Positions 36,780 to 47,802 of a stretch of 64,000 nucleotides of DNA are shown in pieces (position 1 is the stretch's first letter; every line of letters begins with the position of its first letter). The DNA is from Aegilops tauschii subsp. strangulata (Eukaryota; Streptophyta; Magnoliopsida; Poales; Poaceae), in NCBI RefSeq assembly GCF_002575655.3, contig NC_053040.3, positions 356,684,267 through 356,748,266 on the forward strand, in the 5' to 3' direction. Both the position numbers and the translations under genes were made by a program. Under the pieces are notes generated by a model. The model was given only the letters and a program-made list of their open reading frames with translations. It ran no database searches and was not told the origin of the DNA.

Positions 36780-39554
36780 CTAGGTTACCTCAACGGGGAT
36801 ATGCACGCCCCCAACAATAAGAATATCATATTTCTTCTTGACAGTAGGAAGACGAAATTCAAAACCTCCAATAATAATTGATGGAATTTTTCCACTAGAA
36901 TTGATAATGTGGACTTGAGGTTGTTTCCACGGAAAGTGTACCGTATGCTCATTACCATTAACATGAAAAGTGACATTGCCTTTGTTGCAATCAATAACAG
37001 CCCCTGCAGTATTCAAAAAGGGTCTACCAAGGATAATCGACATACTATCATCCTCGGGAATATCAAGAATACCAAAGTCCGTTAAAATAGTAACATTTGC
37101 AACCACAACACGCACATCCTCAGAAATACCGACAGGTATAGCAGTTGATTTATCGGCCATTTGCAAAGATATTTCAGTAGGAGTCAACTTATTCAAATCA
37201 AGTCTACGATATAAAGAGAGAGTCATAACACTAACACCATATCCAAGATCGCATAAAGCAGTTCTAACATAGTTTCTTTTAATGGAGCATGGTATAGTTG
37301 GTACTCCTGGATCTCCACGTTTCTTAGGTATTCCACCCTTAAAAGTATAATTAGCAAGCATGGTGGAAATTTCAGCTTCCGATTTCTTTCTCTTATTTGT
37401 AACAATATCCTTCATATACTTAGCATAAGGATTCATTTTAAGCATATCGGTAAAACGCATACGCAAAAAGATAGGTCTAATCATTTCTGCAAAACGCTCA
37501 AAATCCTCATCATCTTTTTTCTTGGATGGTTTGGGAGGAAAGGGCATGGGTTTCTGAACCCATGGTGCTCTTTCTTTACCATGCTTCCTAGCAACAAAGT
37601 CTCTCTTATCATAACGTTGATTCTTTGATTGTGGGTTATCAAGATCAACAGTAGGTTCAATTTCTACATCATTGTTATTACTAGGTTGAGTATCAACATG
37701 AACATCATCATTAACATTATCACTAGGTTCATGTTCATTACCAGATTATGGTTCAGCATCAGAAATAGAGATATCATTGGGATTCTTAGGTGTGTCTACC
37801 ACAGGTTCACTAGAAGCATGCAAAGTCCTATCATTTTTCTTTTTCTTCCTCTTAGAAGGACTAGGTGCATCAACATTAGTTCTTTGAGAATCCTGCTCAA
37901 TTCTCTTAGGATGACCCTTTGGATACAAAGGTTCCTGAGTCATTTTACCCCCTCTAGCCATAACTCTAACAGCATTATCATTCTTCTTCTTATTTAATTC
38001 ATTGAGAAAATCATTCTGAGCTTTAAGCACTTGTTCTACTTGAGTGGTAACCATAGAAGCATGTTTACTAATGAGTTTAAGTTCACCTTTAACTCTAGAC
38101 ATATAATCACTCAAGTGTTCAAGCATATCAGCATTGTTTTTCAATTGTCTACCAACATAAGCATTGAAGTTTTCTTGTTTGACAATAAAATTATCAAACT
38201 CATCTAAGCATTGGCTAGCGGACTTATGACGAGGAATATCACCTTCATCGGATCTATAGAGAGAATTTACCTTTACTACCTGTGTCGGCTTATCAAGACA
38301 ATGTATTTCTTCAATAGGCGGCAAATTAAGACCATGTATTTATTCAATAGGAGGTAAATTCTTTACATCTTCAGCTTTAATACCTTTTTCTTTCATAGAT
38401 TTCTTTGCCTCTTGCATATCTTCAGAACTGAGAAATAGAATACCTTTTTTCTTCGGAGTTGGCTTAGGAGTTGGTTCAGGAAGTGCCCAATTATTTTCAT
38501 TAGTCAACATATTATTCAATAGCAATTCAGCTTGATCAACTGTTCTTTCCCTGAAAACACAACCAGCACAACTATCCAGGTGGTCTCTGGAAGCATCAGT
38601 TAGTCCATTATAAAAGATATACAGTATTTCATTTTTCTTGACAGGATGATCAGGCAAAGCATTAAGTAATTCGAGAAGCCTCCCCAAAGCTTGTGGGAGA
38701 CTCTCTTCTTCAATTTGCACAAAATTATATATTTCCCATAAAGCAGCTTGTTTCTTATGAGCAGGGAAATATTTAGCAGAGAAGTAGTAAATCATATCCT
38801 GGGGACTACGCACACAACCAGGATCAAGAGAATTAAACCATATCTTAGCATCACCCTTTAATGAGAACGGAAATAATTTGAGGATATAGTAGTAGCGAGT
38901 TTTCTCATCATTAGTGAACAGGGTGGCTATATCAATTAATTTAGTAAGATGTGCCACAACAGTTTCAGATTCATAGTCATAAAAAGGATCAGATTCAACC
39001 AAAGTAATTATCTCAGTATCAACGGAGAAATCATAATCTTTATCAGTAACAAAGATAGGTGAAGTAGCAAAAGCAGGGTCATATTTCATTCTAGCATTCA
39101 GAGATTTTTCTTTCAGCTTAGCTAATAATTTCTTAAGATCACTCCTATCATTGCAAGAAAGAAAGTCTCTAGCAGTTTCTTCATCCATAACATAACCCTC
39201 AGGCACAACAGGCAATTCATATCTAGGGGGAGAATCTTCATCATCACTTTCATCAATATTATCAGTTTCAATAATTTCATTCTCTCTAGCCCTAGCAAGT
39301 TGTTCATCAAAAAATTCACCTAGTGGCACAGTAGTATCAAGCATAGAAGTAGTTTCATCATAAGTATCATGCATAGCAGAAGTGGCATCATCAATAACAT
39401 GTGACATATCAGAATTAATAGAAGAAGCAGGTTTAGGTGTCGCAAGCTTACTCAAAACAGAAGGTGAATCAAGTGCAGAGCTAGATGGCAGTTCCTTACC
39501 TCCCCTCGTAGTTGAGGGATAAATCTTAGTTCTTTCGTCTTTCAAGTTCCTCAT
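36780..39554 (-). pseudogene. Gag-protease of Athila copy C, two nonsense codons
   Basis: One frame opens at the ATG at 39554 (MRNLKDERTK) and runs to 36780 with stops only at 38337-38339 and 37743-37745, each explained by one substitution relative to A and B (GAA to TAA, CAA to TAA). The first 404 residues hold the Athila gag domain. The middle part is charged (D/N/E-rich repeats such as NDDVHVD). The protease region near 37270-36900 keeps CDLG but the next residues read YG instead of AS, so the active-site D-x-G-S/A pattern is altered. IILGRPFLNTAGA follows. There is no zinc knuckle and no polymerase. Confidence 0.88.
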
Positions 39555-39603
39555 AGTGACCAGCAGATATAAATCCCAAGTGACTCAAAGAATAGAGCTA
39601 TGC

Positions 39604-39621
39604 TCCCCGGCAACGGCACTA
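39604..39621 (-). other. Primer-binding site (tRNA-Asp), copy C
   Basis: The minus strand reads TAGTGCCGTTGCCGGGGA, two changes from the tRNA-Asp complement. Confidence 0.85.
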
Positions 39622-39632
39622 GAAAATAGTCT

Positions 39633-40001
39633 TGATAACCGACAAGTATAGGGGATCGCAACAGTTTTCGAGGGTAGAGTATTCAACCCAAATTTATTGA
39701 TTCGACACAAGGGGAGCCAAAGAATATTCTCAAGTATTAGCAGTTGAGTTGTCAATTCAACCACACCTGGATAACTTAATATCTCTAGCAAAGTACTTAG
39801 TAGCAAAGTAGTATGGAATTAACGGTATCGGTGGCAAAAGTAACAGTCATAGTTTTGTAGTAATTGTAACAGTGGCAACGACAAAGTAACTAAGCAAAGA
39901 ACAATATGTGAAAAGCTCTTAGGCATTGGATCGGTGATGGAGAATTATGCCGGATGCGATTCCTCATGCAATAGTTATAACATAGAGTGACACGGTACTA
40001 G
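39633..40001 (-). repeat. Truncated 5' LTR of copy C
   Basis: The 369 bases next to the primer site match the 3' LTR (31504 to about 31873). Similarity stops at CACGGTACTAG, where the sequence changes to a C/T-rich stretch. Confidence 0.85.
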
Positions 40002-40087
40002 TTTTTCTTATCTTCTCTCTCTCTTTCTTCATATTTATTGTATATCGGCCTAGGAATCCGCATATAGCTAGGCTCTTGCATGAGAGC
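40002..40087. other. Short junction segment between copy C and element D
   Basis: An 86-bp piece with a CT-rich start matches neither LTR. It may be filler DNA or target DNA exposed by the deletion of copy C's 5' LTR. Confidence 0.5.
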
Positions 40088-41661
40088 TGATACGTCTCCA
40101 ACGTATCTATAAATTTTTATTGTTCCATGCTATATTATATTCTGTTTTGGATGTTAATGGGCTTTATTATACACTTTCATATTATTTTTGGGACTAACCT
40201 ATTAACCGGAGGCCCAGCCCAAATTGCAGTTTTTTGCCTATTTCAGTGTTTCGCAGAAAAAGAATATCAAACGGAGTCCAAATGGAATGAAACCTTCGGA
40301 AACGTGATTTTCGGAACAAATGTGATCTAGAGGACTTGGACCCTACGTCAAGAAAGCAACCAGGAGAGCACGAGGTAGGGGGCGCGCCTACCCCCTGGGC
40401 GCACCCTCCAACCTTGTGGGGCCCATGTTGCTCCACCGACGTACTTCTTCCTCCTATATATACCCCCAAACTATCAGATACGGAGCCAAAAACCTAATTC
40501 CACCGCCGCAACCTTCTGTACCCGTGAGATCCCATCTTGAGGCTTTTTCCGGCGCTCCACTGGAGGGGGCATTGATCACGGAGGGCTTCTACATCAACAC
40601 CATAGCCTCTCCGATGATGTGTGAGTAGTTTACCTCATATCTTCGAGTCCATAGTTATTAGCTAGATGGCTTCTTCTCTCTCTTTAGATCTCAATACATA
40701 GATCTCCACGATTCTCGTGGAGATCTATTCGATGTAATCTTCTTTTGCGGTGTGTTTGTTGAGACCGATGAATTGTGGGTTTATGATCAAGTTTATCTAT
40801 GAACAATATTTGAATCTTCTTTCAATTCTTTTATGTATGATTGGTTATCTTTGCAACTCTCTTCGAATTATCAGTTTGGTTTGGCCTACTAGATTGATCT
40901 TTCTTGCAATGGGAGAAGTGCTTAGCTTTAGGTTCAATCTTGCGGTGTCCTTTCCCAGTGACAGCAGGGGCAGCAAGGCACGTATTGTATTGTTGCCATC
41001 GAGGATAACAAGAAGGGGTTTATATCATATTGCATGAGTTTATCCCTCTACATCATGTCATCTTGCTTAAAGTGTTACTCTATTCTTATGAACTTAATAC
41101 TCTAGATGCATGCTGGATAGCGGTTGATGTTTGGAGTAATAGTAGTAGATGCAGGCAGGAGTCGGTCTACTTGTCACAAACGTGATGCCTATATACATGA
41201 TCATACCTAGATATTCTCATAACTATGCTCAATTCTGTCAATTGCTCAACAGTAATTTGTTCACCCACCGTAATACTTATGCTCTTGAGAGAAGCCACTA
41301 GTGAAACCTATGGCCCTCGGGTCTATTTTCTATCATATTAATCTTCCAACACTTAGTTATTTCTTTTGCCTTTTATTTTACTTTGCATCTTTATTTCTCT
41401 TTATCATAAAAATACCAAAAATATTATCTTATCATATCTATCAGATCTCACTCTCGTAAGTGACCATTGAGGGATTGACAACCCCTTTATCGCGTTGGTT
41501 GCGAGGTTCTTATTTATTTGTGTAGGTGCGAGGGACTCATGCGTGATCTCCTACTGGATTGATACCTTGGTTCTCAAAAACTGAGGGAAATACTTATGCT
41601 ACTTTACTGCATCACCCTTTCCTCTTCAAGGGAAAACCAACGCAGTGCTCAAGAGGTAGCA
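40088..41661 (+). repeat. 5' LTR of element D
   Basis: It opens with TGATACGTCTCCAACGTATC and closes with AAGAGGTAGCA, 11 bases before the primer site. No second copy is in the window, so the limits rest on the TG...CA ends and the primer-site spacing. Confidence 0.8.
40455..40462 (+). promoter_or_regulatory. TATA box in the LTR of element D
   Basis: TATATATA lies about 370 bases into the LTR after a GC-rich stretch and before a C-rich leader, the usual place of the U3/R promoter. Confidence 0.6.
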
Positions 41662-41672
41662 AGAAGGATTTC

Positions 41673-41690
41673 TGGCGCCGTTGCCGGGGA
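41673..41690 (+). other. Primer-binding site (tRNA-Asp), element D
   Basis: TGGCGCCGTTGCCGGGGA is a perfect 18-base complement of the plant tRNA-Asp 3' end. Confidence 0.93.
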
Positions 41691-41899
41691 GATTCGCACT
41701 AAGTCAAATCAAGTCAAGACATACCAAGTACCCATCACAAACTCTTATCCCTCGCATTACATTATTTGCCATTTGCCTCTCGTTTTCCTCTCCCCCACTT
41801 CACCTTTGCCTTCTCTTCGCCCTTCTTCCGTTCGTCCTTCTGTTTGCTCGTGTTACCATGTGCCTTCTTTTTGCTTGCATCTTCGCTTGCTAAAAGTTT

Positions 41900-42733
41900 A
41901 TGGATCCTCATCCACTTGCTAATCTCTTTAAGAGATCCAATTATGATGAACCCATTGCTAGTAAGTTGAGTGCACTAGATTATCTTTATGAGGTTTTGCT
42001 TGAAATTCGTGAATCTGAAAATTGTGATGAAGTACTTTATGAAGTGATTCACGATAGATCTTTGAATAAAAAGCATGATTGCAATGATTTTATTATAAAT
42101 TCTATTGATGTAAATTGTGCTAATAATATGCAAAACCCTAAGCTTGGGGATGCTAGTTTTGCTATGTCCTCTACTTGTTGCAATGATCATGATTGGGGTG
42201 ATTCTTCTTACAATCTTGAAAATTTATTCAAGCCCCATGACGAATATGAGATTGATAATAGTGTTTGCAATATTATTGAAAGTGGGTTTGGAAGAGTGTC
42301 AACTTTATATCCCACATATTTGGAGAATGTTCAATCTTATGAAGATTTTGATAAAAGTGGGTTTGGAGAGGTCATGACTTTAGTTAATGTTAATCCCACT
42401 ATTTTGGAAGAGTGTCAACTTTGCATACATGTGGATCGTGTTAAGCATATGTTTTGTGATAGCTATGTTGTTGAATTTGCTTATGATCCTACATGTAATT
42501 ATTATGAGAGAGGAAAATATGGTTGTAGAAATTTTCATGTTACTAAATTACCTCTCGTTATGTTGAGATTGCTATTGTTTCTTTCCGCTTCCTTGCATAT
42601 GCTAGTTTTTGCTTGCCTTGATAATTTGTTTGCCTATAAGATGCCTATGCATCGGAAGTATGTTAGACTTAGATGTGTTTGTCACGTGTTTCATGATGCT
42701 CTCTTTGTGTTTCAATTATTATCTTTCGTGTGA
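41900..42733 (+). CDS. Unknown protein of non-autonomous element D (277 aa)
   Basis: An intact ATG-to-stop frame starts 210 bp after the primer site, in the place where gag is expected. I see no gag, zinc knuckle, protease or polymerase motif. Residues 1-60 are charged (LYEVLLEIRESENCDEVLYE). Residues about 115-185 hold an imperfect repeat around SGFGRVSTL...PTYLENVQSYE and SGFGEVMTL...PTILEECQL. Residues about 215-250 are strongly hydrophobic (LPLVMLRLLLFLSASLHMLV) and could cross a membrane. Similar ORFs occur in many wheat copies of this element type, by memory. Coding is AT-rich and uses GAT/AAT/TTT, as in copies A-C. Function unknown. Confidence 0.75.
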   Translation: MDPHPLANLFKRSNYDEPIASKLSALDYLYEVLLEIRESENCDEVLYEVIHDRSLNKKHDCNDFIINSIDVNCANNMQNPKLGDASFAMSSTCCNDHDWGDSSYNLENLFKPHDEYEIDNSVCNIIESGFGRVSTLYPTYLENVQSYEDFDKSGFGEVMTLVNVNPTILEECQLCIHVDRVKHMFCDSYVVEFAYDPTCNYYERGKYGCRNFHVTKLPLVMLRLLLFLSASLHMLVFACLDNLFAYKMPMHRKYVRLRCVCHVFHDALFVFQLLSFV

Positions 42734-43897
42734 GCATCATTGAGATCTCTATGCCTAGCTAGGGGCGTTAAACGATAGCGCTTGTTGGGAGGCAACCCAA
42801 TTTTATTTTTACTTTTTTTTTTTGCTTTTCTGCTTCTGTTTAGGATTAAATCTTTGATCTAGCCTATGGTTAGATTTGTTTTTGTGTTTTAATTAGTGTT
42901 TGTGCCAAGTTAAACCTATAGGAACTTCTTGGATGATAGTTATTTGATTTTGCTGAAAATTCCAGAAACTTTCTGTTCACCTAAACAATTGTTAAAAATT
43001 ATCAGAACGTGATATAATATTGATTCAAATTGCAGCAGATCAATAAACAAATTATTTAGGCCGTCCTATTTTGGCTGAATTTTTAGAGTTCCCGAAGTTT
43101 GCGTTAGTTACAGATTACTACAGACTGTTCTGTTTTTGACAGATTCTGTTTTTCGTGTGTTGTTTGCTTATTTTGATGAATCTATGGCTAGTAAACTAGT
43201 TTATAAACCATAGAGAAGTTGGAATACAGTAGGTTTAACACCCATATAAATAAAGAATGAGTTCATTACAGTACCTTGAAGTGGTGTTTTGTTTTCTTTC
43301 GCTAACGGAGCTCACGAGATTTTCTGCTAAGTTTTGTGTTGTGAAGTTTTCAAGTTTTGGGTAAAAGATTTGGTGGATTATGGAACAAGGAGTGGCAAGA
43401 GCCTAAGCTTGGGGATGCCCATGGCACCCCAAGATAATCTAAGGACACCAAAAAGCCAAAGCTTGGGGATGCCCCGGAAGGCATCCCCTCTTTCGTCTAC
43501 TTCCATCGTAAACTTTACTTGGAGCTATATTTTTATTCACCACATGATATGTGTTTTGCTTGGAGCGTCTTGTATTATTTGAGTCTTTATTTTTTAGTTT
43601 GCCACAATCATCCTTGCTGTACACACCTTTTGAGAGAGACACACTTGATTTGGAATTTGTTAGAATACTCTATGTGCTTCACTTATATCTTTTGAGCTAT
43701 ATAGTTTTTGCTCTAGTGCTTCACTTATATCTTTTAGAGCACGGTGGTGGATTTGTTTTATAGAAACTATTGTTCTCTCATGCTTCACTTATATTATTTT
43801 GAGAGTCCTACAAAACAGCATGGTAATTTGCTTAAATTGAGGAAGTAGTCCTAAAGTAATAGGCATCCGAGATTAGTAAAAATTATCTTATGAGTGT
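42734..43897 (+). other. Non-coding 3' part of element D with repeated AGCTTGGGGATG motifs
   Basis: No credible frame is seen. The motif AAGCTTGGGGATGCCC recurs (43404-43420 and 43458-43474; a shorter form is inside the ORF at about 42139-42154). The second copy is part of a perfect hairpin: GGGGATGCC (43465-43473), loop CCGGAA, GGCATCCCC (43480-43488). A GTTGGGAGGCAACCCAA hairpin-like motif lies just after the ORF (about 42784-42800). Confidence 0.65.
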
Positions 43898-44300
43898 CAC
43901 TACAAAAAAAAATACACTTCCGTGATGATGCGTGTTTGTCACAGTAGGTCGCGGTTTTTTTCATGCATGTACATTCATGACGATTTTATGACAGAATCAA
44001 GATAGTCATACCTGTGCTGTGGTAGAAGTGTTCCATGACATTACCAAAATTATCATCACGGAAGTGTCCACTTCCATGCCGATAAATCGCACGTCACAGA
44101 AGTGCTTTCGTCAAGGGTGACCGACACGTGGCATCCACCGTAACAGAATGCCGTTAAGCTATCAGGTCGGGTTTTGGATCCGATAACCCGTTAACAGCCA
44201 CGACCAATGGGAAATTTCCATGTGTAAAATTCTTATTGGCCGGACGAAACACGTGTCAGCTTGTCAGTGGGTCAGATAGGCGCCTATGATATGTCGACAC
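43898..44300 (+). repeat. CACTA terminus with subterminal ACTTCCGTGA motifs
   Basis: After the CACTAC end, ACTTCCGTGATGAT and its inverted form ATCATCACGGAAGTGT (about 44051-44066) recur, with further GAAGTG(T/C) copies. Such short direct and inverted subterminal motifs are the binding sites of the TNPA-type protein in CACTA elements. Confidence 0.8.
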
Positions 44301-44329
44301 GTGCCACGGCCCACCACTAGCCCATTTAG

Positions 44330-45180
44330 CTTACAAAGCCGGCCCGTTTGACTTGGTCAAAAGTTAACGGGATGGCCCATGAAAATCCTGTTAATGGTCT
44401 CTTCGCAAATAGCCCATTTTACGGCCTGTTAACTCACGGCCCGTTAGGCCCTAAAGGAAATCGGCCCAACAACGTCATGTGGGCCGTCGAATATAACACC
44501 AGCCCATTTCACTTTCGGCCCATGTATGGCCCACGACGTCTTTCGGCCCATATGAGGCCTTCGTATCTTTTGGCCCTTTACAGGCCCACGGTGACTCTAG
44601 CCCATAATGAACAATAATTTTCGTTATACCCGTTAACGGCCTGTGATTTACATGGGCCGTTTCCAGCCCGTGTTAGCTTTCAGCCTATTGACGTTCTTGG
44701 GCTCCTTTTCGGCCCTCGATTACTTCCGGCCCGTTACTGGCCTGTTCCCCTAATGGGCCAAATTCGGCCCATGGCAAGAGTCGGCCCGTTACTGGCCTAT
44801 TCCCCTAATGGGCCGAATTCAGCCCATGGCAAGAGTCGGCCTGTTACTGGCCTGTTACCCTAATGGGCCAAATTCGGCCCATGGCAAGAGTCGGCCCGTT
44901 TCTGGCCTGTTAACCTGTTGCGCCGTTTCCAGCCCATCCTATATTCTGGCCCATTAACGACCCATTATGCCTGTGACAGAATTAAGCCTTTGCTGTCCTA
45001 CGGCCTGTTAACTTCTTGTTACCGTGCTGGGCCGATACCAATTACGCCCGATTACGGCCCATGTAGACCCATTTATCCGACGGCCCGAGGCCCACCGATT
45101 ACAGGCCCATTTATCGACGGCCCGTAGGAGACCCATGGATCCTACGGCCCGTATATGGCCCATGGTAGTTGCGGCCACTA
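44330..45180. repeat. GGCCC/GGGCC-rich subterminal repeat region
   Basis: Dozens of GGCCCA, GGCCCGTTA and TGGGCC motifs in both orientations are packed into 0.85 kb. Apparent reading frames here are a by-product. It lies between the CACTA terminus and the PTTA gene 3' end and probably serves as a protein-binding array. GGCCCA is also a common plant promoter (TCP-type) motif. Confidence 0.75.
44727..44911 (+). repeat. 55-bp tandem repeat, 3.4 copies
   Basis: Units start at 44727, 44782, 44837 and 44892 (partial), each beginning CGGCC(C/T)GTT and ending GGCAAGAGT. Copies differ at a few positions. Confidence 0.92.
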
Positions 45181-45499
45181 GCAATCCAGGGAAAAAGAAG
45201 ACTAGGAAATAAATAAGGCCAAAACTAACGCTAGGCTCTTAAGGCGATTGCACAGATTACATCCACTCGGCATCAAAGATCGCCACCAGTGCAAATATAG
45301 GGAACACCCTACACTATACAAAATGGCTTGTTGTTTTCTTCAGCCGGTGGTTGCACGTTAAGAATAAATTTTGTATCGCACCAAAACAAATTACAACTGT
45401 ATAACAAAAGGAAGGTTGGCATAAAACTTAACAGTCTAGCAGATAAATGCACCACCAGAAGTTCAGAAGCTCAGTTCATGTGACCTGACTGTTACGTTT
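45181..45499. other. 3' flank of the PTTA gene
   Basis: About 320 bp of ordinary-composition sequence with no frame; probably the 3' UTR and downstream part of the minus-strand gene. Confidence 0.5.
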
Positions 45500-47802
45500 T
45501 CATGTTGTATTGTCCGATGGAGCACCATAACCCTCGCCTTCATTTCCCCTAGGCTCCTGAACAACATAGCAAATGTCTGATAGTCTGGTTTCAAAACCAT
45601 GCATATCTTGATGACATTGAGCAATGTTTCTCCTTGTTTCACAAAGGGTCTCTGTTAGGGAATGGACTTGTGTCTGGAGCGCAGATACAACATTGCTTTG
45701 AGCTTGCATATCTTGATCATGAGGCAGTTTGGACGATATTGCCTTAACAACCAACCCAGTATTACGCAGGAATGTGCTTTTGGCACTGTTAGTGGACAGG
45801 TACTGACCCACTGCAGCAAGAGCTGACATTGCGGTTATAGTTGCCTCGCCACCTTCAGAAGGTGGCGGTTCCACCATTTTTTCCATAGCTTGCTGAAAAG
45901 TTGAGGTTTTATATTAGTAGTACCAAAACAGAAGATATTAAGGAAGCAGCAAAACCAAACAAAATAGCTTTGGTCTATATACAGAACTTATTCTGGTGAA
46001 CCCATGTAAAATATTAGTTGTATTTTATTGCAAAGTACATAATAAACCAGGTTCCAAACATATGACCATGTACCATCGCTAATGTATTGTCTATTTCTTC
46101 ACATTGTATTGAGGGCTAAGGATAAAGAGACGAAGTTTATAATATGGTAAGCATAGTATGACATCATTCATATCACAAAACAACTGAGAACAGACAAACA
46201 AGCAATTGTAACGTTGTGTGTGCAAGTCCAACACGGAACTATATTACGGGTCAAGATCAAAGGAACATCACTCCTCTCTTTTAAACCTTGTAAGGTGCAA
46301 TGATACGCTAAGACAATTGTGTATAAAATTGAAAAGAGTAATAGACATTGGCTGCAAACCATGTAGTTCAAGGCACAAGTCAGAGTAAGTAGTAGTTAAA
46401 AGGCATGAGGATGAAGGACTTACAACAGCGGCTTTGACTGCTGTAGTCATGCCCTTCTTCTTGCTGGTGTGAAAGTTCTTGAAGATTTCCATAGCATTTG
46501 GTTCAGGTACTTTTTGGTCCTTGCGGGCTTTCCTCTGCATTTCGAACAAGTCAATATAGATCTGATAATAAGGTACAGCGAGAAGAGTGAAACATCAGCT
46601 AATTACAAGAGCCTCGCAGTGTGCAATATAGCTACAAGATCCTGTCGTCTGTTGGAATTTCACTTTCGTACGGTTGGCCTTGTTCTTTGAACAGTTCACC
46701 TAAAAGAAGATAGATTTGTGTGGCACATGCGTAAATAGGACTTCAACATGTGATCTAATCACATATATATAATGTACCTGATACTTCGGACCAGACTAGT
46801 GTTTAACAAGGCCCCTCCAGTCTTCATCCGATATATTTTCCACTGGAGATGTTTGGGAAAGTTCACTGTTAGCCTTGCATTCAAAGTGAGTTTTCCTCAA
46901 GTTATACCGATATTGTTGCAGAGCAGACTTGAAAACATGGGTGCAAGCTTGTTTGGTTGCATCATCTTGGCTATCCAACTTGAACCTCATCTGTTGAAAA
47001 TTATGGGAGTCGCGTTATCAGCAACCTAGAAAGTATGGGACAGAGCAAGACGATATTACTAGTTTCCATACATAACCATACTTACAGATAAATGGCCGAG
47101 GAAGGTGTTGAACTGGGTTTCATCTTTGTCATTCCTGTACTGAATCCATGTTGGGAGGATACGTACATGACACCTAACGGCAACCGCTGCCTCTGATACT
47201 AACTTGGCTGACTCTGTAGCATCACGTGGCCTTTTTAAACCTGCCTCAAAACGGATCTCCATTATTCCTCCTCTAGATTTAGTTAACCTATCGAGCATTA
47301 TCCCTGATGTTTGTTTCCTCTTGCTCCTAGGTGCTAGTCCAACAACGAACATAGGAAGTGTTAGTGTACATCAAACTGTGAGACTACATATAAAGAATCA
47401 TGCAACTGTAACTTAACTCCAACAACTACCTTCTTGCTGTTAAAGCTCACAAGGTTCATCTGATATTGCCAACTCGTCTTGTGTCAAGAGTGCTTGGGAA
47501 GTAGTGTCAGGTGGCAAGGGAGCTTGGGAACGTGCTGCTAGCTCATTTGACGCACGAGTAAGTCGTGCAGCTGGTAGTACTGTGGTAGGTGTTGCAAGAA
47601 CTAGGGCTGTCTCTGCTTGTTTGGTGGCAGCTATTTGTTTCTGTTGGCTTTTTTTGCAACTCGTGTAGCATGGGATGCCTTGTTTGTAGAATTTTCCACT
47701 GGACTTTGACCTTCTATTGCACCATCAGTACCAGCAGAATCTGCAGGATTCATCCGCTTCTCATTCCCTGCCATTCTGTGTTTCTTCCTCTTTCTCTGTG
47801 CC

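Larger units (their letters stand above)
31504..40001 (-). mobile_element. Athila-lineage gypsy element, copy C (inverted, 5' LTR truncated)
   Basis: On the minus strand the order is a truncated 5' LTR (39633-40001), tRNA-Asp primer site, gag-protease (36780-39554), an LTR-like block, ORF2 (34932-36083), 3' non-coding part, polypurine tract and 3' LTR (31504-32885). It belongs to the same family as A and B and is the best preserved in coding sequence, with two nonsense codons in gag-protease and an open ORF2. No polymerase is encoded. Together with A it forms a large inverted repeat of about 7 kb arms. Confidence 0.9.
40088..43897 (+). mobile_element. Non-autonomous gypsy-like element D (tRNA-Asp-primed), interrupted by a CACTA element
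   Basis: A 1574-bp 5' LTR (40088-41661) is followed by a perfect tRNA-Asp primer site (41673-41690), one ORF for an unknown protein (41900-42733), and 1.1 kb of non-coding sequence that is cut at 43897 by the CACTA terminus. The LTR differs from that of copies A-C except for TGATACGTCTCC at the start and the GGCGCGCC block. I know this LTR type as very common in wheat (Athila-derived groups such as WHAM or Sabrina) but cannot assign the name. The 3' LTR must lie beyond the CACTA insertion. Confidence 0.85.

Noticed and set aside
44727..44911. Possible CRISPR-like array
   Set aside because: Direct 55-bp tandem repeat without spacers, in a plant transposon.
44348..45212. Open frames in the GGCCC-rich region
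   Set aside because: They arise from short repeats in a subterminal array and show no conserved protein.
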